This document shows, one piece after another, positions 16,668-18,641 of a stretch of DNA of 18,641 nucleotides (its first letter is position 1; each line of letters starts with the position of its first letter). The notes below the pieces were generated by a model. The model was not told where the DNA came from. It was given only the letters and a program-made list of their open reading frames with translations, and did no database searches. The position numbers and the translations under genes were made by a program. Source of the stretch: an uncultured Mycoplasmatota bacterium (GTDB lineage: Bacteria; Bacillota_I; Bacilli_A; RF39; UBA660); NCBI GenBank assembly GCA_946007485.1, contig CAMGAM010000010.1:1-18641 (forward strand), written 5' to 3'.

Positions 16668-17588
16668 CTACTGGGAATATGCAAAATTAACAATTGATGT
16701 CTCATTGACAATTGGATAAGTATAATCCATATTGGTGGATGCTTTATAAAATTTAACGGCTTCACTCGATTCTAAGGCGATGCGGAAACTAATGCTGTTA
16801 ACATAACTATAGCCATTGATTTCAGTCGTGGTATAGCTTTCGGCATTTAAATATGCAGTATTGGTCATATCGAGAATAACCACGGTAGGATCAAATGTTA
16901 AAGTAATTAGTGGCAAAGCACATTTTGATTTATCTTCATCACTCAATCCTAAATAAGTATTATAATCAATTCTTTGATCAATTTCATAAATTCCAAAGGC
17001 TTCTTTTACTAAGTAATAGTCGGTAGTATTGGTGACACTAAGATTAAAGTATGGTCTACCTTCAACATCATCAATAGCATAAGAAATACCTGGAATACCT
17101 ACTTTGAGGATGAATCTTGCACTTAAAGTTTTTTTGTATGGATAAGTACTTTTGACAGTTACTTCCATCCAAACTTCATCATTATTTTTTAATGCTTCAT
17201 TGGGAGTTATTAAGGCTGTGAAATAATCCGTAATACTTGCTTCATATAAAGTATCAGAAGTTTTACTTACTGAACAGAGTGCATTAGATGAACAAATATA
17301 ACTGATTTCATAATTTATATCTGTATTGGCATGAATTAGATTATTTTTACTATTATTTAAGTTAATAGTCAATTGATAAGAATCAACTCCAGACCAATTA
17401 TCTATTTGGTATATTGCTCGGTTAGAAGTTAGTTTATCACTATAAAAATAGAAATTTTTACTAGCAAGATAAAATTCTTTAAGACCATTATAAGCATATC
17501 TTCCATAAGTAAGTCCAATTGTAATGACAAATAAGATAATTCCTAGAATAAGATAGATTTTTTTCTTATTTAACTTTCTTTTCTTCAT
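16668..17588 (-). CDS. Exported, probably SipW-processed or anchored surface protein
   Basis: A 306-residue protein with a strongly basic start (MKKRKLNKKK), a hydrophobic segment at 11-26, and T-Y-G-R-Y at 27-31, a weaker version of the cleavage motif in the other exported proteins, with Gly in place of Ala. The rest is predicted extracellular, beta-rich and Tyr/Asn/Ser/Thr-rich, probably two Ig-like modules. Y-I-C-S-S-N-A-L-C has two Cys five residues apart and K-C-A-L-P a third. It is the second gene of the seven-gene operon, 8 nt after the inactive signal-peptidase homologue, with A-T-A-G-G-T before its ATG. I do not recognise a family. It could be a dedicated substrate or ligand of the inactive peptidase homologue, but only adjacency supports this. 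Confidence 0.83.
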   Translation of the reverse strand: MKKRKLNKKKIYLILGIILFVITIGLTYGRYAYNGLKEFYLASKNFYFYSDKLTSNRAIYQIDNWSGVDSYQLTINLNNSKNNLIHANTDINYEISYICSSNALCSVSKTSDTLYEASITDYFTALITPNEALKNNDEVWMEVTVKSTYPYKKTLSARFILKVGIPGISYAIDDVEGRPYFNLSVTNTTDYYLVKEAFGIYEIDQRIDYNTYLGLSDEDKSKCALPLITLTFDPTVVILDMTNTAYLNAESYTTTEINGYSYVNSISFRIALESSEAVKFYKASTNMDYTYPIVNETSIVNFAYSQ

Positions 17589-17596
17589 AGCAATAC

Positions 17597-18091
17597 CTAT
17601 CGTTTAATTTCTTTTATGATTTGATATATTTCATAAATAAAAGCAGCAAGCATTGGTAAAATAATAATAATTAAATATCCCCATTTTGATGTAATAATTG
17701 AATAGATACTTCCAATTAGAATATAGGAAGATGTATTTTTAGTAGTTCCTAATATACTGTCAAAATTAATGGTTAAATCGTTTTCTAGTGTATATAGAGA
17801 GTAATCATCTTGAACACTTTCAATATTTTTAATTTTATTCATTTTTACCTTAGCTGAAGCGTTATAACTATCGTAATAAAAGATAGTATCTCCTATTTGA
17901 TAATCATCAGTCTTTTTAACAATGAGCAAATCGCTTTTATGATAATAGTCATTTTTCGCTTTGAGAACTAATAAATATTTATCTTTAAATTCTGATACAT
18001 TGTATTTGTTATATGATAATAAACAATATGTTATTAAGATAGTTGTAATAAAGTACAGACAAATTAAGACATTTTTTGCTACTTTTTTCAT
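17597..18091 (-). CDS. Signal-peptidase-fold protein lacking the catalytic Ser and His
   Basis: A 164-residue protein with the architecture of the SipW-type peptidase in the same operon: an N-terminal membrane helix (7-26), an extracellular beta-rich domain, and a second membrane helix (138-157) with a charged tail. S-D-L-L-I-V-K-K (53-60) and Y-Q-I-G-D-T-I-F-Y (64-72) align with the S26B pattern G-D-x-V-I-x-K and x-x-G-D-x-I-x-Y. Aligned to the active enzyme, catalytic Ser57 corresponds to Ala45 (L-K-A-K-N) and His100 to Asn85 (V-K-M-N-K-I). The SMxP and TH motifs are both absent. It is therefore probably not a peptidase but a binding or chaperone-like paralogue. It is the first gene of the operon, after a good promoter, with G-G-T-G-G-T as ribosome site. 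The fold call is by pattern only. Confidence 0.8.
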   Translation of the reverse strand: MKKVAKNVLICLYFITTILITYCLLSYNKYNVSEFKDKYLLVLKAKNDYYHKSDLLIVKKTDDYQIGDTIFYYDSYNASAKVKMNKIKNIESVQDDYSLYTLENDLTINFDSILGTTKNTSSYILIGSIYSIITSKWGYLIIIILPMLAAFIYEIYQIIKEIKR

Positions 18092-18106
18092 TTTACCACC
18101 ATTATA

Positions 18107-18136
18107 ATTATATCATAGGTTTTAGTTAATTGTAAA
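18107..18136 (-). promoter_or_regulatory. Sigma-A-type promoter of the seven-gene operon
   Basis: On the minus strand, TTTACA (18131-18136) and a consensus TATAAT (18107-18112) are separated by 18 bp; a second TATAAT follows at 18101-18106. The ATG at 18091 is 15 nt downstream of the -10 box, so the leader must be very short, as for the giant gene. No other convincing promoter lies within the operon. Confidence 0.68.
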
Positions 18137-18326
18137 GATATTTGAGTTGCATTATTTTTTCTAAATAAGTTTAGATTTTAGTGGTAAATATTAGCATTTC
18201 TTATTGCTATATTTTTTATTATTAATATTATTTATAGTTAGTAATATCAATTAATACATAACATTTCTTTATCATTTTTTGCTTGTATTCATTATTTGGC
18301 AAAGAGCCTATTTTGTTATTATGCAT

Positions 18327-18353
18327 AAAAAAAGACATATCGATTGATATGCC
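18327..18353 (-). terminator. Rho-independent terminator of rpmE
   Basis: On the minus strand an 8-bp stem, GGCATATC / GATATGTC (one G-T pair), with a 4-nt loop is followed by seven T. It begins 22 nt after the rpmE stop codon. Confidence 0.85.
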
Positions 18354-18375
18354 AATTTAGTAATTTTAATAACTA

Positions 18376-18579
18376 TTATTTATCAAAACCATATTTTTTA
18401 TTAAATTTGTCTACTTGTCCTTTTCTTGTAGTGTTATTTTGAGTTCCAGTATAGAATGGATGACATGCAGAACATACTTCAACATTTATATCTTTTTTAG
18501 TTGATTTTGTTTTAAAAGTATTTCCACAAGCACAAGTAACAGTTGCTTCAACATAATCTGGATGTATGTTTTTCTTCAT
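18376..18579 (-). CDS. rpmE: 50S ribosomal protein L31, zinc-binding type
   Basis: A 67-residue ribosomal protein of the large subunit, at the usual length. It starts M-K-K-N-I-H-P-D-Y and has the zinc site Cys16-x-Cys18 and Cys36-x-x-Cys39 (C-A-C-G and V-C-S-A-C-H-P-F-Y-T-G), so it is the C+ form, which can store zinc. The C-terminus has the conserved G-Q-V-D-K-F-N-K-K-Y. The start is fixed by AAAGGAG six nt before the ATG. It stands alone, with its own terminator and a leader hairpin upstream. It is a housekeeping gene and marks the right boundary of the surface locus. Confidence 0.97.
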   Translation of the reverse strand: MKKNIHPDYVEATVTCACGNTFKTKSTKKDINVEVCSACHPFYTGTQNNTTRKGQVDKFNKKYGFDK

Positions 18580-18595
18580 ATTCTTTCTCCTTTCG

Positions 18596-18618
18596 CCATG
18601 ACTAACATTAAGTCATAG
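18596..18618 (-). ncRNA. Possible L31 autoregulatory leader hairpin
   Basis: In the rpmE 5' leader an 8-bp stem, CTATGACT / AGTCATGG (one T-G pair), encloses a 7-nt loop. It ends just before the ribosome binding site (GAAAGGAG). Firmicutes rpmE genes often carry a short structured leader bound by L31. I cannot compare this one with the known consensus, so the call is tentative. Confidence 0.4.
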
Positions 18619-18635
18619 TAATAAATACTTGTTAT

Positions 18636-18641
18636 ATTATA
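18636..18641 (-). promoter_or_regulatory. Probable -10 box of rpmE at the window edge
   Basis: TATAAT on the minus strand forms the last six bases of the window. It lies 17 nt upstream of the leader hairpin and 56 nt upstream of the rpmE start, a normal position. The -35 box would lie outside the window. Confidence 0.5.

Noticed and set aside
18137..18326. Small RNA or hidden gene between rpmE and the seven-gene operon
   Set aside because: Only a three-base-pair stem (GGC / GCC near 18298-18308) and AT-rich sequence; no frame with a ribosome site.

Overview
The window is AT-rich bacterial DNA from a low-GC Gram-positive, most like an uncultured gut Bacillota or Mollicutes-related Bacilli lineage. 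This rests on a Firmicutes-type ribosomal protein L31 (C+ form), near-consensus sigma-A promoters with 17-18 bp spacers, GGTGA-type Shine-Dalgarno sequences, a SipW-type (Ser-His) signal peptidase and its exported substrates. The long frames contain no in-frame TGA, so Trp is always TGG. The organism call is an inference; no taxonomic marker beyond L31 is present.

Layout from right to left, because almost everything is on the minus strand. (1) 18376-18579 is rpmE (L31), with a leader hairpin upstream and a rho-independent terminator downstream (18327-18353). The roughly 190 bases between that terminator and the next promoter hold nothing I can support. (2) 18136 down to 11815 is a seven-gene operon with one good promoter at its head, gaps of 8-12 nt between genes, and a bidirectional terminator at its end. 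In order it encodes a signal-peptidase-fold protein that appears to have lost both catalytic residues, a membrane-anchored exported protein, an unknown cytoplasmic protein with a faint EAL-like C-terminus, a membrane-tethered McrB/MoxR-type AAA+ ATPase, a DUF2357-like protein without a visible nuclease domain, an intact SipW-type signal peptidase, and a small SipW-type substrate. (3) 11224-11802 is the only plus-strand gene, a CalY/TasA-like SipW-type substrate with its own promoter. (4) 11122 down to 9353 is a two-gene operon, divergent from (3), for two exported or anchored proteins that share a C-terminal W-x-E-G-x-D-x-D-C motif. (5) 9260 down to the left edge is a unit with its own promoter. 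It encodes a 2739-residue surface protein built around some 34 YGGGN-type beta-helix repeats, then a 35-residue peptide, then an unknown coiled-coil protein cut by the window edge.

Taken together this looks like one cell-surface locus. Five exported proteins carry the same short motif, [S/T/N]-x-[A/G]-x-[F/Y], at the end of their hydrophobic segment, as expected of SipW-processed fibre or matrix proteins. The active signal peptidase would process them. The membrane AAA+ ATPase and DUF2357-like protein look like a restriction-type (McrBC-family) module reused for a surface or envelope function. That functional link is inference from gene order and missing nuclease motifs; I know of no described system with exactly this composition.
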